Assembly (NCBI GenBank): GCA_964514305.1
Contig: CAZEQD010000002.1
Location: 1-64,000 of the forward strand
Direction of reading: 5' to 3'
DNA: 64,000 nt
Origin: CAZEQD01 sp964514305
GTDB lineage: Bacteria > Acidobacteriota > Aminicenantia > Aminicenantales > Aminicenantaceae
A program made the translations under genes and the position numbers. The notes below the pieces were generated by a model. That model was not told where the DNA came from, made no database searches, and was given only the letters and a program-made list of their open reading frames with translations. This document shows, in pieces, positions 1 through 8,895 of the stretch. How positions within the stretch are numbered: position 1 is the stretch's first letter; every line of letters starts with the position of its first letter.

Positions 1-473
1 GCTGCGGTCAGAATTTTTTTAATAAGAGCTGAAGTAGAATACCCCCTAAGATAAGGAATAAGGACAACTTTTCCTCCTGAGCCTTCAACCTCTTCTCTTC
101 CTACCACCTCTTCAAGCTTCCAATCTCCACCTTTAACTAAAACATCGGGTAAGATTAAAGATATTATTCTTCGGGGAGTTTCTTCTGAAAATGAAACTAA
201 GTAGTTTATTTCTTCTATAGCCTCTAAAATTTCTAGCCTCTCTTCCAAGGGAAAAATAGGACGCCAATTGCCTTTAAGCTTCTTGATGGAAGCATCATCA
301 TTAACAGCCACAATCAAGACTTCACCCCACTTCTTTGCTTCTCTAAAGAGATGGATATGGCCTTTATGAAGAAGGTCAAAACAGCCATTGGTAAAAACTA
401 CTCTTTTACCTTCCTTTTTAAGTTTTTGACGTATTTTTATCAATTCTTCTAATCTGTATTTTTTTCCTTGCAT
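1..473 (-). CDS. rfaE2: D-glycero-beta-D-manno-heptose 1-phosphate adenylyltransferase (RfaE2/HldE C-domain), 3' end outside window
   Basis: This partial gene encodes a nucleotidyltransferase of the cytidylyltransferase superfamily, expected to activate heptose-1-phosphate with ATP during ADP-heptose synthesis for the LPS core. The 157 visible residues carry the HxGH signature (HKGH, residues 36-39) inside a TNGCFDLLH context, KGGDW at 114-118 and STSALI near 146-151. These together are typical of RfaE2 rather than of glycerol-3-phosphate cytidylyltransferase. No kinase domain precedes it, so this is the stand-alone adenylyltransferase form. The ATG at 473 has GGAG about ten bases upstream; that site lies inside the end of the adjacent repeat element. 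The family is clear; the exact substrate is inferred. Confidence 0.85.
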   Translation of the reverse strand, partial: MQGKKYRLEELIKIRQKLKKEGKRVVFTNGCFDLLHKGHIHLFREAKKWGEVLIVAVNDDASIKKLKGNWRPIFPLEERLEILEAIEEINYLVSFSEETPRRIISLILPDVLVKGGDWKLEEVVGREEVEGSGGKVVLIPYLRGYSTSALIKKILTA

Positions 474-478
474 GAATA

Positions 479-654
479 AACAGCTCCAAAAGCTTAATAG
501 CTAATAATGAAGAAAGCGAAACTTATAGGCAACAATTTTCTTCCATTCGAGCCCGTCGGTTGAGTTTGGTGGTCTTGAGGAGAATTGAGGGAAATCACTG
601 CCAAATTTCATTTCTTGGTGAAGAATTTTACTCATCATAGATTTGAAAATGCTT
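479..654 (+). repeat. 175-bp structured intergenic element, copy A
   Basis: This is one of five copies of an unrecognised element. Copy A fills the gap between the minus-strand wzt-like gene and rfaE2. It has the TAGCTAATAATGAA box inside the left end, an inner stem (GCAACAATTTTC on the left, GAAATCACTGCC on the right), the GTCTTG core and the conserved CATTTCTTGGTGA box before the right end. Its left terminal repeat is the most degenerate of the family. It shares ACTTATAGGCA with copy B, so A and B look like one subgroup. The short open frame crossing it looks fortuitous. Confidence 0.75.
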
Positions 655-676
655 CTAATCATAATTTCTTCCCTGT

Positions 677-1945
677 TTATTCTGGCATCTTAATCTTAAT
701 TTGGCGAGAAAAGCGCCAGGAATGCTCAAGGCGGGCAATACCCTCATCTCTGGAAATAGAAGAAACAAGAAAGGAATAAAGGTTGCGATGATAATCATAA
801 GGGTAACCATCCTTTTTATGAACAGCCACATCGAGGTAATAGGTGCCGTTAATGAGATTTAATTTTTCAATTCGGCAGGTAACTTTTCCCTCACCTTGAA
901 TAGAGAGTGGCTTATAGCCTTCTAGCTTGGTATTGGTCCCATAACAGCATATGCCCTGAGCATTAAAAATACCTATACCAAAGACAAAATCTTTGATAAG
1001 TTGTTTGGCCGCTACCTCTAATTCAATAATCATCCCTTCTTCAGGAGAAAAAACATGTTTTGCTCGACCATCAACACTTTTAAGTCTAACCTTTCTGATT
1101 TCAATCTCTCTTTTCCCCCATCGATTTTCCCTTCTTTCATCCCTCCATTCTTGATCTATATCAATTTCCTGTTGACGCTTTTCAAAATCTGCCCTTTTTT
1201 TCTCAGCCACATCCTGGAGATAAGCATCTATGACTCTCTTGGGATCGCCGATAAATTTAATTTTACCCTCTTTAAGCCAAATAACTCGATCACAAACCTT
1301 TTCTACTGTCTGAAGATCATGGCTGACAAAAAGAATGGTCTTTTGGCGGCGGCGAAAATCATCTATTCTTTCCAAACATTTAGGCACAAAAGAAGCATCC
1401 CCCACGGCTAAAACTTCATCAACCAGGAGGATATCTGGGTTAACATTGATGGCAATCGAGAATCCAAGCCGCATATACATGCCAGAAGAATAAGTCTTAA
1501 CTGGGGCTTCAATAAAATCCTCGAGTTCGGCAAACCTGACAATCTCATCAAACTTTTCATTTATTTCTCTTTTGGAAAGGCCGAGCATAATGCCATTTAT
1601 GTAAACATTTTCTCTTCCAGAAATTTCAGGATGAAAACCAGCTCCCAATTCAATCAAGGCTGAAACCTTGCCTCTAACAGTAACCTTGCCTTTAGTAGGC
1701 TTAGCTATCCCAGCCACTATTTTAAGTAGCGTACTTTTGCCTGAGCCATTTTCACCAATAATACCAAAAGTAGTTCCCTTAGCCACCTGAAATGTTACAT
1801 CATCCAGAGCTGTGACCACTTCATCAGGTTTGAGGGCTTTAAAAAGATCACCTTTAACAAAAGCGCTTTTGAAGGTTTGAAAGCGATGACGAGCCGAGTA
1901 TTTCTGATATACCCGAGTAACATGGTCAACATCGATGGCTGTCAC
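677..1945 (-). CDS. wzt: ABC transporter ATPase, Wzt/TagH type with C-terminal substrate-binding domain
   Basis: This is the ATPase of a polysaccharide or teichoic-type ABC exporter acting at the inner face of the cytoplasmic membrane. Walker A (GENGSGKS) is at residues 64-71, the ABC signature is the family variant YSSGM at 152-156, and Walker B (ILLVDEVLAVGD) is at 172-183. Residues ~285-405 form an extra domain resembling Wzt_C, which in O9a-type systems binds the finished glycan end. The GTG start has AGGAGG five bases upstream. The gene starts directly after the permease, so the two form one exporter. The exported glycan cannot be deduced. Confidence 0.85.
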   Translation of the reverse strand: MTAIDVDHVTRVYQKYSARHRFQTFKSAFVKGDLFKALKPDEVVTALDDVTFQVAKGTTFGIIGENGSGKSTLLKIVAGIAKPTKGKVTVRGKVSALIELGAGFHPEISGRENVYINGIMLGLSKREINEKFDEIVRFAELEDFIEAPVKTYSSGMYMRLGFSIAINVNPDILLVDEVLAVGDASFVPKCLERIDDFRRRQKTILFVSHDLQTVEKVCDRVIWLKEGKIKFIGDPKRVIDAYLQDVAEKKRADFEKRQQEIDIDQEWRDERRENRWGKREIEIRKVRLKSVDGRAKHVFSPEEGMIIELEVAAKQLIKDFVFGIGIFNAQGICCYGTNTKLEGYKPLSIQGEGKVTCRIEKLNLINGTYYLDVAVHKKDGYPYDYHRNLYSFLVSSISRDEGIARLEHSWRFSRQIKIKMPE

Positions 1946-2764
1946 CTAAACCTCCTCGGGAAAGGAATCACGTAATCTGTCAAAGATGTAATAGCCGATT
2001 AGAAATAAAACTATAGCCAGACCAAAAGTAACCCCCAATTTCAACCAGTGTAATTCTCTGCCGAAAAAGACACAATTTTGATAGCCCTGCATGATATGAG
2101 TTAGAGGATTAAGATTAAGAAAAATCTTGAGAACTCTTGATTTCTGGATGGTAGAAAAGGTTATAGGATAGACAATAGGCGAAGCAAAAAACCAGAATGT
2201 CAGAAAATTAGCCAGGATATCTTTAATATCTCGAAAATGGACAGTTAAGGCAGACAGTAAAAGGGCAAACCCTAAGGAAAAAACATATTGAACGATGATA
2301 ACCAGCGGCAGGAAAAGAAGATAAGGTGTGTAGATCTTGCCAAAAATAGGAATAAACATAAAAAGAATAGGCAGACCAAAGAGAAAGTGAATGAGATTGG
2401 AGGTAACGACCACAACAGGCAAGATTTCAGCGGGAAAAAGTATCTTTTTTATTAAATTGCCGTGAATCATGAGCACATTGGCCGATTCCAATGAAGAAGA
2501 AGCAAACCAAGTCCAGGGCAATACTCCACAGAAAAGAAACAAAGCATAAAGCCAAGGTGAGCTGCCAAAAGCAGGGTCTCTAGGTCTGATAATAAAGCCA
2601 AAAACAATGGTATAGACAACCATCAATAAGAATGGATTAAAAAAAGACCAGAAAAATCCAAGAATAGTGCCACGGTATCTAGCTTTCAGTTCCCGGCTGA
2701 CTAGATTTTGAATAAGGACTCGATATTTATATATTTCTTTAAGATTTTTAAGCAACTGTAACAT
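1946..2764 (-). CDS. wzm: ABC-2 type permease of the polysaccharide exporter (Wzm/TagG)
   Basis: This gene encodes the membrane partner of the Wzt-like ATPase. The N-terminus carries the LKARYRGTILG segment typical of Wzm/KpsM/TagG permeases, followed by about six hydrophobic helices, for example GVLPWTWFASSS and the C-terminal LGVTFGLAIVLFLIGYYIF. I chose the ATG at 2764 because AGGAAG lies just upstream and the protein then begins MLQLLKNLKEIY, as in the family. An upstream ATG at 2821 would add 19 residues without a Shine-Dalgarno. The start overlaps the end of the methyltransferase gene by 17 bases, so the genes are probably cotranscribed. Confidence 0.85.
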   Translation of the reverse strand: MLQLLKNLKEIYKYRVLIQNLVSRELKARYRGTILGFFWSFFNPFLLMVVYTIVFGFIIRPRDPAFGSSPWLYALFLFCGVLPWTWFASSSLESANVLMIHGNLIKKILFPAEILPVVVVTSNLIHFLFGLPILFMFIPIFGKIYTPYLLFLPLVIIVQYVFSLGFALLLSALTVHFRDIKDILANFLTFWFFASPIVYPITFSTIQKSRVLKIFLNLNPLTHIMQGYQNCVFFGRELHWLKLGVTFGLAIVLFLIGYYIFDRLRDSFPEEV

Positions 2765-3527
2765 TCTTTCTTCCTGAAAATATTGCCCTGGCTTCTTGAG
2801 TATAATTTCCTTCTTTATCATAAAGAATAAGCGGAGGCAAAATAGTTATCCTTTTAGCTCTAAAATTACATTCTGCCAGGAACAAAATGGGTTTCTGCCT
2901 TTGATAATTAAATATATAGCGCCAACTCTTTATCCTTAAATTATGGGTTCTTACGGCTGCTCTGAAATCATCCTCTCTGGAAGCAGGGAAAATAAAGTAA
3001 GCTTTCCCCCTTTTCCTTAATAGCTCTGCTGTCTTTTTCATGACTTCAAAGATATCACATTTTAACTCATGCTTAGCAATAGATTTTTCCAAGAGAGGAC
3101 TTAGCTGACCTCTTTTCTTCTTGATATAAGGAGGATTGGAAAAAATTACATCAAATTTTTTTTTGGAATGAAACTGGCGGAGATCTAACTGGACAACATT
3201 AATTTTATCCTCTAATTTGTTCAAAATAACATTTCTTTTGGCCAAATTAGCCAGTGCTTCCTGAATTTCGATGGCTGTAATCTTTTTAAATGGTTTTAAA
3301 CTTAAAAGCAAGGATATTACACCATTGCCTGTCCCCAGTTCCAATAGCTCATCAGTAGTTTTAGTCTTAATAAAATCAGCTAAAAGCGGGGCATCAACCG
3401 AAAAGCGATATCCATCTCTTTTCTGGAGCAAGAAGATCCGGCCTAAGTAAAAGGTATCGAGAGTCTCATCCTCAGCCTTCATTGTTTCAGTAAGGCTTAG
3501 CTTCAGTTTGACATTTCTCCTTTCCAC
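2748..3527 (-). CDS. SAM-dependent methyltransferase, TrmN6-like (tRNA1(Val) A37-N6 family)
   Basis: This is a class I methyltransferase with motif I LELGTGNGV at residues 62-70 and the catalytic NPPY at 131-134, the signature of N6-adenine or glutamine-N methylation. The SVDAPLLADF stretch and overall layout match the YfiC/TrmN6 family, which methylates A37 of tRNA1(Val). The start is uncertain: GTG at 3527 has no clear Shine-Dalgarno, and ATG at 3482 (MKAEDETLD) is an alternative. The gene sits just downstream of the ATP synthase genes and overlaps the permease gene. The substrate is inferred from the family only. Confidence 0.75.
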   Translation of the reverse strand: MERRNVKLKLSLTETMKAEDETLDTFYLGRIFLLQKRDGYRFSVDAPLLADFIKTKTTDELLELGTGNGVISLLLSLKPFKKITAIEIQEALANLAKRNVILNKLEDKINVVQLDLRQFHSKKKFDVIFSNPPYIKKKRGQLSPLLEKSIAKHELKCDIFEVMKKTAELLRKRGKAYFIFPASREDDFRAAVRTHNLRIKSWRYIFNYQRQKPILFLAECNFRAKRITILPPLILYDKEGNYTQEARAIFSGRKNVTVA

Positions 3528-3546
3528 TTTTAAATAAACTAAAAAA

Positions 3547-3825
3547 TTATTTTTCTTGGGCTGGAATCAATTGGGTAAAGACAGTAATTCGTTCAGCCTG
3601 AACATTGGCCAACCCCCCTTCTACAGCCAGCTTATTTTCTCTCTGACCTAAAGAATAGGATATTAGTCCTTGGCCCAAAGCCACTGTCAACGGCCTATGA
3701 CCGGGTAGGATTTGAATATAGCCTTCGGTGCTGGGTAGAACAACGCTTTTTACCTCCTGATCGACCTCCAATTTGCGGGGAGTAATGATTTTTAATTGAA
3801 AAGAGGTAGGAAAAGAATTACTCAT
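3547..3825 (-). CDS. atpC: F1Fo ATP synthase epsilon subunit, short form
   Basis: This is the epsilon subunit of the central stalk. The 92 residues cover the N-terminal beta-sandwich, with STEGYIQILPGHRPL corresponding to the conserved EGxxGILPGHxPL motif. The usual C-terminal helical hairpin (about 45 residues, the self-inhibitory part in many bacteria) is missing, so the protein ends after TVFTQLIPAQEK. The reading frame is intact and the ATGA overlap with atpD is normal, so this looks like a genuine short form and not a frameshift. Confidence 0.88.
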   Translation of the reverse strand: MSNSFPTSFQLKIITPRKLEVDQEVKSVVLPSTEGYIQILPGHRPLTVALGQGLISYSLGQRENKLAVEGGLANVQAERITVFTQLIPAQEK

Positions 3826-5384
3826 GATGACTTTAATTCCTCAGCTCTTTTGACTACTTCGTCGATGCCCCCGACCATATAAAAAGCCTGTTCTGGTTTA
3901 TCATCATGCTTACCTTCAATAATTTCTTTAAAACCTTTTATTGTTTCCTCTACCGGCACATATTTGCCCTTTCTACCAGTAAATTCTTCGGCCACATGGA
4001 ATGGCTGGGAGAGGAATCGCTGGATTTTCCTGGCCCGGGCCACGATCAACTTATCCTCTTCTGATAGCTCTTCAATGCCAAGAATGGTGATTATATCCTG
4101 AAGATCTTTATAGCGCTGGAGGATCTCTTTAACCGTTCTAGCTACATTATAATGCTCTTCCCCAATTACCCTTGGATCAAGGATTCGAGAATAAGAGGAG
4201 AGAGGATCAACCGCTGGATAAATACCCATCTCGGTTAGAGCTCGGGATAGATTGGTAGTGGCATCCAAATGAGAAAAGGTAGTGGCTGGGGCCGGGTCTG
4301 TAAAATCATCAGCCGGAACATAGATGGCCTGAACAGAGGTTATTGAACCTCGCTTGGTAGAAGTAATTCTTTCCTCTAATTCCCCTAATTCAGTAGCCAG
4401 ATTAGGCTGGTAACCGACGGCCGAGGGCATTCTGCCCAAAAGGGCTGAAACTTCAGAACCGGCTTGAACAAAACGGAAAATATTATCGATAAAAAGAAGG
4501 ATATCCTGGCCCAATTCATCTCGGAAATACTCGCTCACAGATAAAGCAGCCAGACCAACTCTTAGCCTGGCTCCAGGAGGTTCGGTCATCTGACCATAGA
4601 TAAGGGCAGCTTTATCAATAACACCTGATTCTTTCATTTCCAGCCAGAGATCATTACCTTCTCTTGTTCTCTCCCCAACTCCAGCAAAAACAGAATAGCC
4701 TCCGTGTTGTTTGGCCACATTATGAATCAGCTCCATGATAATGACCGTCTTCCCTACTCCAGCCCCACCAAATAGACCTATTTTCCCCCCTTTTAAAAAT
4801 GGCTGAATCAAATCAATAACTTTGATACCTGTCTCGAACATTTCCATCTTGGTGCTCTGTTCTTCAAGCGAAGGAGGAAGACGGTGGATTGGATATTTAA
4901 CTTTAGCTTTGATAGGCCCGAGATAATCAACTGGCTGACCAATGACATTCATCACTCTCCCTAAGGTAGCTTCACCCACAGGAACCTGAATGGGATTGCC
5001 CAAATCAACAGCTTGCATTCCTCGGGCTAAGCCATCTGTCGGGTGCATGGAAACACATCTTACCATCTCTTCTCCCAGATGTTGCTCTACTTCAGCTATT
5101 ATATCGACCACAATCTTGTGATGGGAAGTTTTCTTAGAAGAACTTTTAGCCCGGAGGCCGAAATCCTCTTTTGTTTGTTGGAGATTATGAGGTGAGGGAG
5201 ATTCAAAATCTTGGCTGGTTATACGAATAGCATTGTATATTTCAGGCAGTTCAGTACCCTTGAATTCAACATCAACTACCGGACCAATAACTTGAACAAC
5301 TTTGCCAATTTTCAACTCTTTATTTTTCTTTTGTTTTTTCTTATTTTTAGAAGTCGATGTCTTCGTTTTTTTCAGACGAGGCAT
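3822..5384 (-). CDS. atpD: F1Fo ATP synthase beta subunit, with basic N-terminal tail and inserted segment
   Basis: This is the catalytic subunit of F1. Walker A GGAGVGKT is at residues 206-213, followed by the GERTREGNDL loop and the FRFVQAGSEVSALLGR region, all intact. At 520 residues it is longer than the usual ~465-480. The extra length comes from a lysine-rich tail (residues 1-24) and an insertion of about 30 residues (~57-88, rich in Ser, Lys and His) inside the N-terminal beta-barrel, between IRITS and KIVVDIIAEVEQHLG. The frame is open throughout, and the gene lies between atpG and atpC in the canonical order. Confidence 0.93.
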   Translation of the reverse strand: MPRLKKTKTSTSKNKKKQKKNKELKIGKVVQVIGPVVDVEFKGTELPEIYNAIRITSQDFESPSPHNLQQTKEDFGLRAKSSSKKTSHHKIVVDIIAEVEQHLGEEMVRCVSMHPTDGLARGMQAVDLGNPIQVPVGEATLGRVMNVIGQPVDYLGPIKAKVKYPIHRLPPSLEEQSTKMEMFETGIKVIDLIQPFLKGGKIGLFGGAGVGKTVIIMELIHNVAKQHGGYSVFAGVGERTREGNDLWLEMKESGVIDKAALIYGQMTEPPGARLRVGLAALSVSEYFRDELGQDILLFIDNIFRFVQAGSEVSALLGRMPSAVGYQPNLATELGELEERITSTKRGSITSVQAIYVPADDFTDPAPATTFSHLDATTNLSRALTEMGIYPAVDPLSSYSRILDPRVIGEEHYNVARTVKEILQRYKDLQDIITILGIEELSEEDKLIVARARKIQRFLSQPFHVAEEFTGRKGKYVPVEETIKGFKEIIEGKHDDKPEQAFYMVGGIDEVVKRAEELKSS

Positions 5385-5402
5385 AATTTTTCTCCAAATA
5401 GA

Positions 5403-6269
5403 CTATTTTCCCGACAAGGCTTCGACAGCCGTCATTATTTCCAGAAGCTCTTTGGTTATTGAGGCTTGTCTCATTTTATTTAAAATCAGAGTTAAATCAG
5501 AAATCAAATCTTCGGCATTCTGGCTGGCATTTTCCATGGCCATCATCCGGGCAGCCTGTTCAGCTGCTAAGGATTCGTAGAATGTGTGAAAAATTTGACT
5601 GGCTACATACTGCGGCAGAAAAACATTGAATATTGTTTCAATATTAGGTTCCCAACCCGAAGTTTGCCAGGAAGGAGGCTCATCCTGAGCAGATACATTC
5701 AAAGGTAAAATTTTAGATATTGTTATTTTAGGGGCCAGAATTGACTTAAATTCATTATAAATGACATAAACAGCATCTATCTTCTCTAAAGTATAAAGCT
5801 CGATTAAAAATCGAGCCAAATCATCTAAATCTTCTTGAGGAAGTTTTTCTATCTGTCCAGCATAGATTCGATCATTAGGAAAAGGATATTTTTTGAAAAA
5901 AGTCAAAGCCTTTTTCCCCATTAAAATCAACCGCACTTCTGATTTTTCTGCTTTCTCCTTTAAAAAAACAAGGGCTTCTTCCAATAGATTTGAATTAAAG
6001 GCTCCGCACAGCCCTTTATCTGAAGTAACGACAACGGCCTCAATCTTCTTTTCCTCTCTTTGGCTAAGGAGGGGATGTTTAAGCCTTTCAGCGGCAGCTA
6101 TAATCTGGGCTATGAAAGGAGGATAAGTATGCCAGTAAGGCCGGGATTCTAAGACCAGGCGCTGAGATTTTTTTAACTTGGCCGTAGCCACAGTTTTCAT
6201 AGCCTGGGTTATTTGTTGAGTATTTCGAACACTTTTAATTCTTCTTCTTAAATCAATTAAAGCCGGCAT
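5403..6269 (-). CDS. atpG: F1Fo ATP synthase gamma subunit
   Basis: This is the rotating central shaft of F1. The N-terminus (LRRRIKSVRNTQQITQAMK) and C-terminus (ERAARMMAMENAS-like EQAARMMAMENASQNA, then a long helix) match gamma closely; these two helices form the coiled coil inside the alpha/beta hexamer. The SDKGLCGAFN motif is present near residue 83. The length of 288 residues is normal. The gene follows atpA with a one-base gap and precedes atpD. Confidence 0.92.
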   Translation of the reverse strand: MPALIDLRRRIKSVRNTQQITQAMKTVATAKLKKSQRLVLESRPYWHTYPPFIAQIIAAAERLKHPLLSQREEKKIEAVVVTSDKGLCGAFNSNLLEEALVFLKEKAEKSEVRLILMGKKALTFFKKYPFPNDRIYAGQIEKLPQEDLDDLARFLIELYTLEKIDAVYVIYNEFKSILAPKITISKILPLNVSAQDEPPSWQTSGWEPNIETIFNVFLPQYVASQIFHTFYESLAAEQAARMMAMENASQNAEDLISDLTLILNKMRQASITKELLEIMTAVEALSGK

Positions 6270-6270
6270 T

Positions 6271-7788
6271 TCAACTCATCTCCTCTTTGAATTTAGCATT
6301 AAAGGCTTTAAGTACTTTGGCTATTTCTTCATCCAGTTTATCATCAATTTCTTTTCTGACCGCTATCTTCTTCAGCAGGTCTGAATGCTCCTGGTCAAGG
6401 TAATCATAAAGCTTTTGTTCATAGGCTTTAATCTGAGAGACTTCAAACTCATCAAGATAACCCCTATTGCCTGCATAAATAATTATTATCTGTTTTTCTA
6501 CAGGTAAAGGAACATACTGGTCCTGCTTCAAGATCTCTGTCAATCTTTCTCCTCTTTCTAACTGGGTTTTACTAGCTTTGTCTAATTCTGTTCCGAATTG
6601 AGCAAAGGTCACTAGTTCTCTATATTGAGCTAAATCAAGACGTAACTTACCTGCTACTTGTTTCATAGCCTTTATCTGGGCATTGCCGCCCACTCGTGAA
6701 ACTGAGATACCCACGTTGATGGCCGGTCTAACGCCAGCGTTAAAAAGTTCTGGTTCTAAATATATCTGGCCATCGGTTATAGAAATTACATTAGTCGGAA
6801 TATAGCCAGAGACATCTCCAGCCTGAGTTTCAATAAGAGGCAAAGCCGTAAGCGAGCCACCTCCATGCTGTTCGTTGTATTTGGCAGCCCTTTCCAGGAG
6901 CCGGGAATGAAGGTAAAAGACATCACCAGGATACGCTTCCCGGCCAGGTGGTCGGCGCAGAAGAAGAGAAATTTCCCGATAGGCAGCCGCATGCTTGGAA
7001 AGATCATCATAAATCAATAGAGCATGCTGACCATTATCTCGGAAATACTCACCCATGGCACAGCCGCTGTAGGGGGCCAGATACTGGAGAGGTGAAGGAT
7101 CACTGGCCGCGGCCGCGACCACAATCGAATAATCCAGAGCTCCATAATCCTCCAGAACTTTGATAATATAGGCTATGGTTGAATTTTTCTGGCCAATAGC
7201 TACATAAATACAAATTACATCTTTACCCTTCTGATTAATGATGGTATCTATAGCCACTGCTGTTTTTCCTGTTTGTCTATCGCCTATAATCAGCTCCCTC
7301 TGGCCTCTCCCGATAGGAATCATAGCATCAATAGCTTTTATTCCTGTTTGGAGAGGCTCTTTAACCGGAAGACGATCCACTACTCCTGGAGCTAAGCGTT
7401 CGACAACCATATAGACATCTGTCTTTATAGGGCCTTTATCATCCAGGGGCTGGCCAAGGGGATTTACTACCCTTCCTATTAAGGCCGGACCTGAAGGAAC
7501 TTCCATGATGCGATGTGTTCTTTTTACTAAATCTCCTTCCTTAACTAAGTGAGTTTCTCCCAGCAGAACTGCGCCCACACTCTCCACTTCCAGATTCAAA
7601 GCTAACCCGTAAACCCCCCGAGGGAATTCTAACAATTCATTATACATCACTTTATCCAAGCCATAAATCCGAGCAATACCATCTCCGACAGAGGTCACAG
7701 TGCCTACTTCCTGGATGTCAACTTCCGTCTCATAACCTTCTATTTGACGTTGGATAATCTTGGTTATTTCATCGGCTTTTATTTCCAT
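6271..7788 (-). CDS. atpA: F1Fo ATP synthase alpha subunit
   Basis: This is the non-catalytic nucleotide-binding subunit of F1. GDRQTGKT (Walker A) is at residues 169-176, followed by CIYVAIGQK, AMGEYFRD and LLLRRPPGREAYPGDVFYLHSRLLERAA. The arginine-finger segment SVSRVGGNAQIKAMKQVAG is present. The length of 505 residues is typical. The gene sits between atpH and atpG, as in most bacterial atp operons. Confidence 0.95.
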   Translation of the reverse strand: MEIKADEITKIIQRQIEGYETEVDIQEVGTVTSVGDGIARIYGLDKVMYNELLEFPRGVYGLALNLEVESVGAVLLGETHLVKEGDLVKRTHRIMEVPSGPALIGRVVNPLGQPLDDKGPIKTDVYMVVERLAPGVVDRLPVKEPLQTGIKAIDAMIPIGRGQRELIIGDRQTGKTAVAIDTIINQKGKDVICIYVAIGQKNSTIAYIIKVLEDYGALDYSIVVAAAASDPSPLQYLAPYSGCAMGEYFRDNGQHALLIYDDLSKHAAAYREISLLLRRPPGREAYPGDVFYLHSRLLERAAKYNEQHGGGSLTALPLIETQAGDVSGYIPTNVISITDGQIYLEPELFNAGVRPAINVGISVSRVGGNAQIKAMKQVAGKLRLDLAQYRELVTFAQFGTELDKASKTQLERGERLTEILKQDQYVPLPVEKQIIIIYAGNRGYLDEFEVSQIKAYEQKLYDYLDQEHSDLLKKIAVRKEIDDKLDEEIAKVLKAFNAKFKEEMS

Positions 7789-7790
7789 AA

Positions 7791-8351
7791 TTACCTCTGT
7801 TGCTGACTTATTTTCTCTTTAAGAAAGTCTAAATTTTTTTGGAGCGAAACATCATAAATTACATCTTTTTTCCTCAGCATAAATCCGCCTAGGAGATCCG
7901 GGTCAACCTTGTATTGAAGAGCCACGGATTTTTTTTCCCAGAGCTCAAGTTTTTCCTTCAATCTTTTTTTCTGATTTTCGGTCAAGGGGACAGCTGAGAT
8001 AACTTCTATGTAGCAAATTCCTTTCTTTTCATCCCATAAAACAGGCATCAATTCTAAAATATCATCAAGAAGAGGCAGACGGTGGTGTTCTAAAAGGAGG
8101 AGAATAAACCTGAAGATCTTGTCTGATGCTCCTCCTTGAGTAAGTATTTCTTTGGCTACTTTTATTCTTCTCTTCAAGGGTAGAAAAGGAATGGAGAGAG
8201 CATTTTTAAGTTCCTGGTGTTCTCCTAAAAGCCGGCTAAAATCTTTTAGCTGCTGCAAGAGTTTTTTAAACTCCTGATCAGTCCTAATGGAGTTGATTAA
8301 TCCCTGGGCGTAGCGCTTAGTTAGTACTTGTTCTTTCATATAGTTGCTCAA
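7791..8351 (-). CDS. atpH: F1Fo ATP synthase delta subunit
   Basis: This is the peripheral-stalk delta subunit (OSCP), which links b subunits to the top of F1. The N-terminal helical part contains LTKRYAQGLINSI, and the C-terminal part contains the family motif as DPDLLGGFMLRKKDVIYDVSLQKNLDFLK. The length is 186 residues. The start overlaps the end of atpF by 35 bases, or 23 if the second ATG (8339) is used. Confidence 0.9.
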   Translation of the reverse strand: MSNYMKEQVLTKRYAQGLINSIRTDQEFKKLLQQLKDFSRLLGEHQELKNALSIPFLPLKRRIKVAKEILTQGGASDKIFRFILLLLEHHRLPLLDDILELMPVLWDEKKGICYIEVISAVPLTENQKKRLKEKLELWEKKSVALQYKVDPDLLGGFMLRKKDVIYDVSLQKNLDFLKEKISQQQR

Positions 8352-8889
8352 TATTTTTCAGTGATTTATCAAAAATTTTAGATTGCATTTGAGGAGTCAT
8401 CCTCTCTTTTATCCTTTCCAGAGCTATAGCTGTGGCTAACTCAGCCGTATACTCTCTTATTTCCTTTAATCCAGCCAAAGTCAGCATTTTAATCTCTTCC
8501 TGGGTGAAATTCTTTATCCTAGCTAGCTCAAGTTGAGCTTCTTTTATAATTTTCTCTTTAGCCAGATTCCCTTCAACCTTTCCTTCCTTTTCAATAGCTG
8601 CTACTTCCTCTTTCAAGTTGGCCAATCTTTTCTTAATATCTTCCAGCTTCTTAAGGGTTTCCTCATTAGAAGTTTCTGCCTCTTGTAAAGCTTTTTCAAC
8701 CTGTTCAGTTCTCTTCTCCAGAAATCTCTTTAAAGGTTGAAAAAGCAAATAGGCCAAGCCTCCAAAAAGCAGGATAAAATTAATAATCTTTCCTATAAAT
8801 TCTGTAGAGCCTGAAGCCGGCCCTTCTTTGGCTAAAGCTAAAGTTGCAGCCAGAAGCAAAATTAAAATAATAAAGCTCAGTCTTTTCAT
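8317..8889 (-). CDS. atpF: F1Fo ATP synthase subunit b, with a signal-peptide-like N-terminus
   Basis: This is a peripheral-stalk b subunit. A first hydrophobic segment (residues ~4-20, ending LALAK) looks like a signal peptide. It is followed by the usual b-type membrane helix (FIGKIINFILLFGGLAYLLF) with PLKRFLEKR, then a long charged coiled coil to the C-terminus. The extra hydrophobic segment is unlike E. coli b and suggests either a cleaved leader or two membrane passes. The second b-like gene lies immediately upstream, so the stalk is probably a b/b' heterodimer. Confidence 0.85.
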   Translation of the reverse strand: MKRLSFIILILLLAATLALAKEGPASGSTEFIGKIINFILLFGGLAYLLFQPLKRFLEKRTEQVEKALQEAETSNEETLKKLEDIKKRLANLKEEVAAIEKEGKVEGNLAKEKIIKEAQLELARIKNFTQEEIKMLTLAGLKEIREYTAELATAIALERIKERMTPQMQSKIFDKSLKNIEQLYERTSTN

Positions 8890-8895
8890 TTTTCC

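Noticed and set aside
585..779. Open frame of 64 codons on the plus strand in the first intergenic gap
   Set aside because: It crosses repeat copy A and the 3' end of the wzt-like gene, is not kept open in other copies, and has no recognisable domain.
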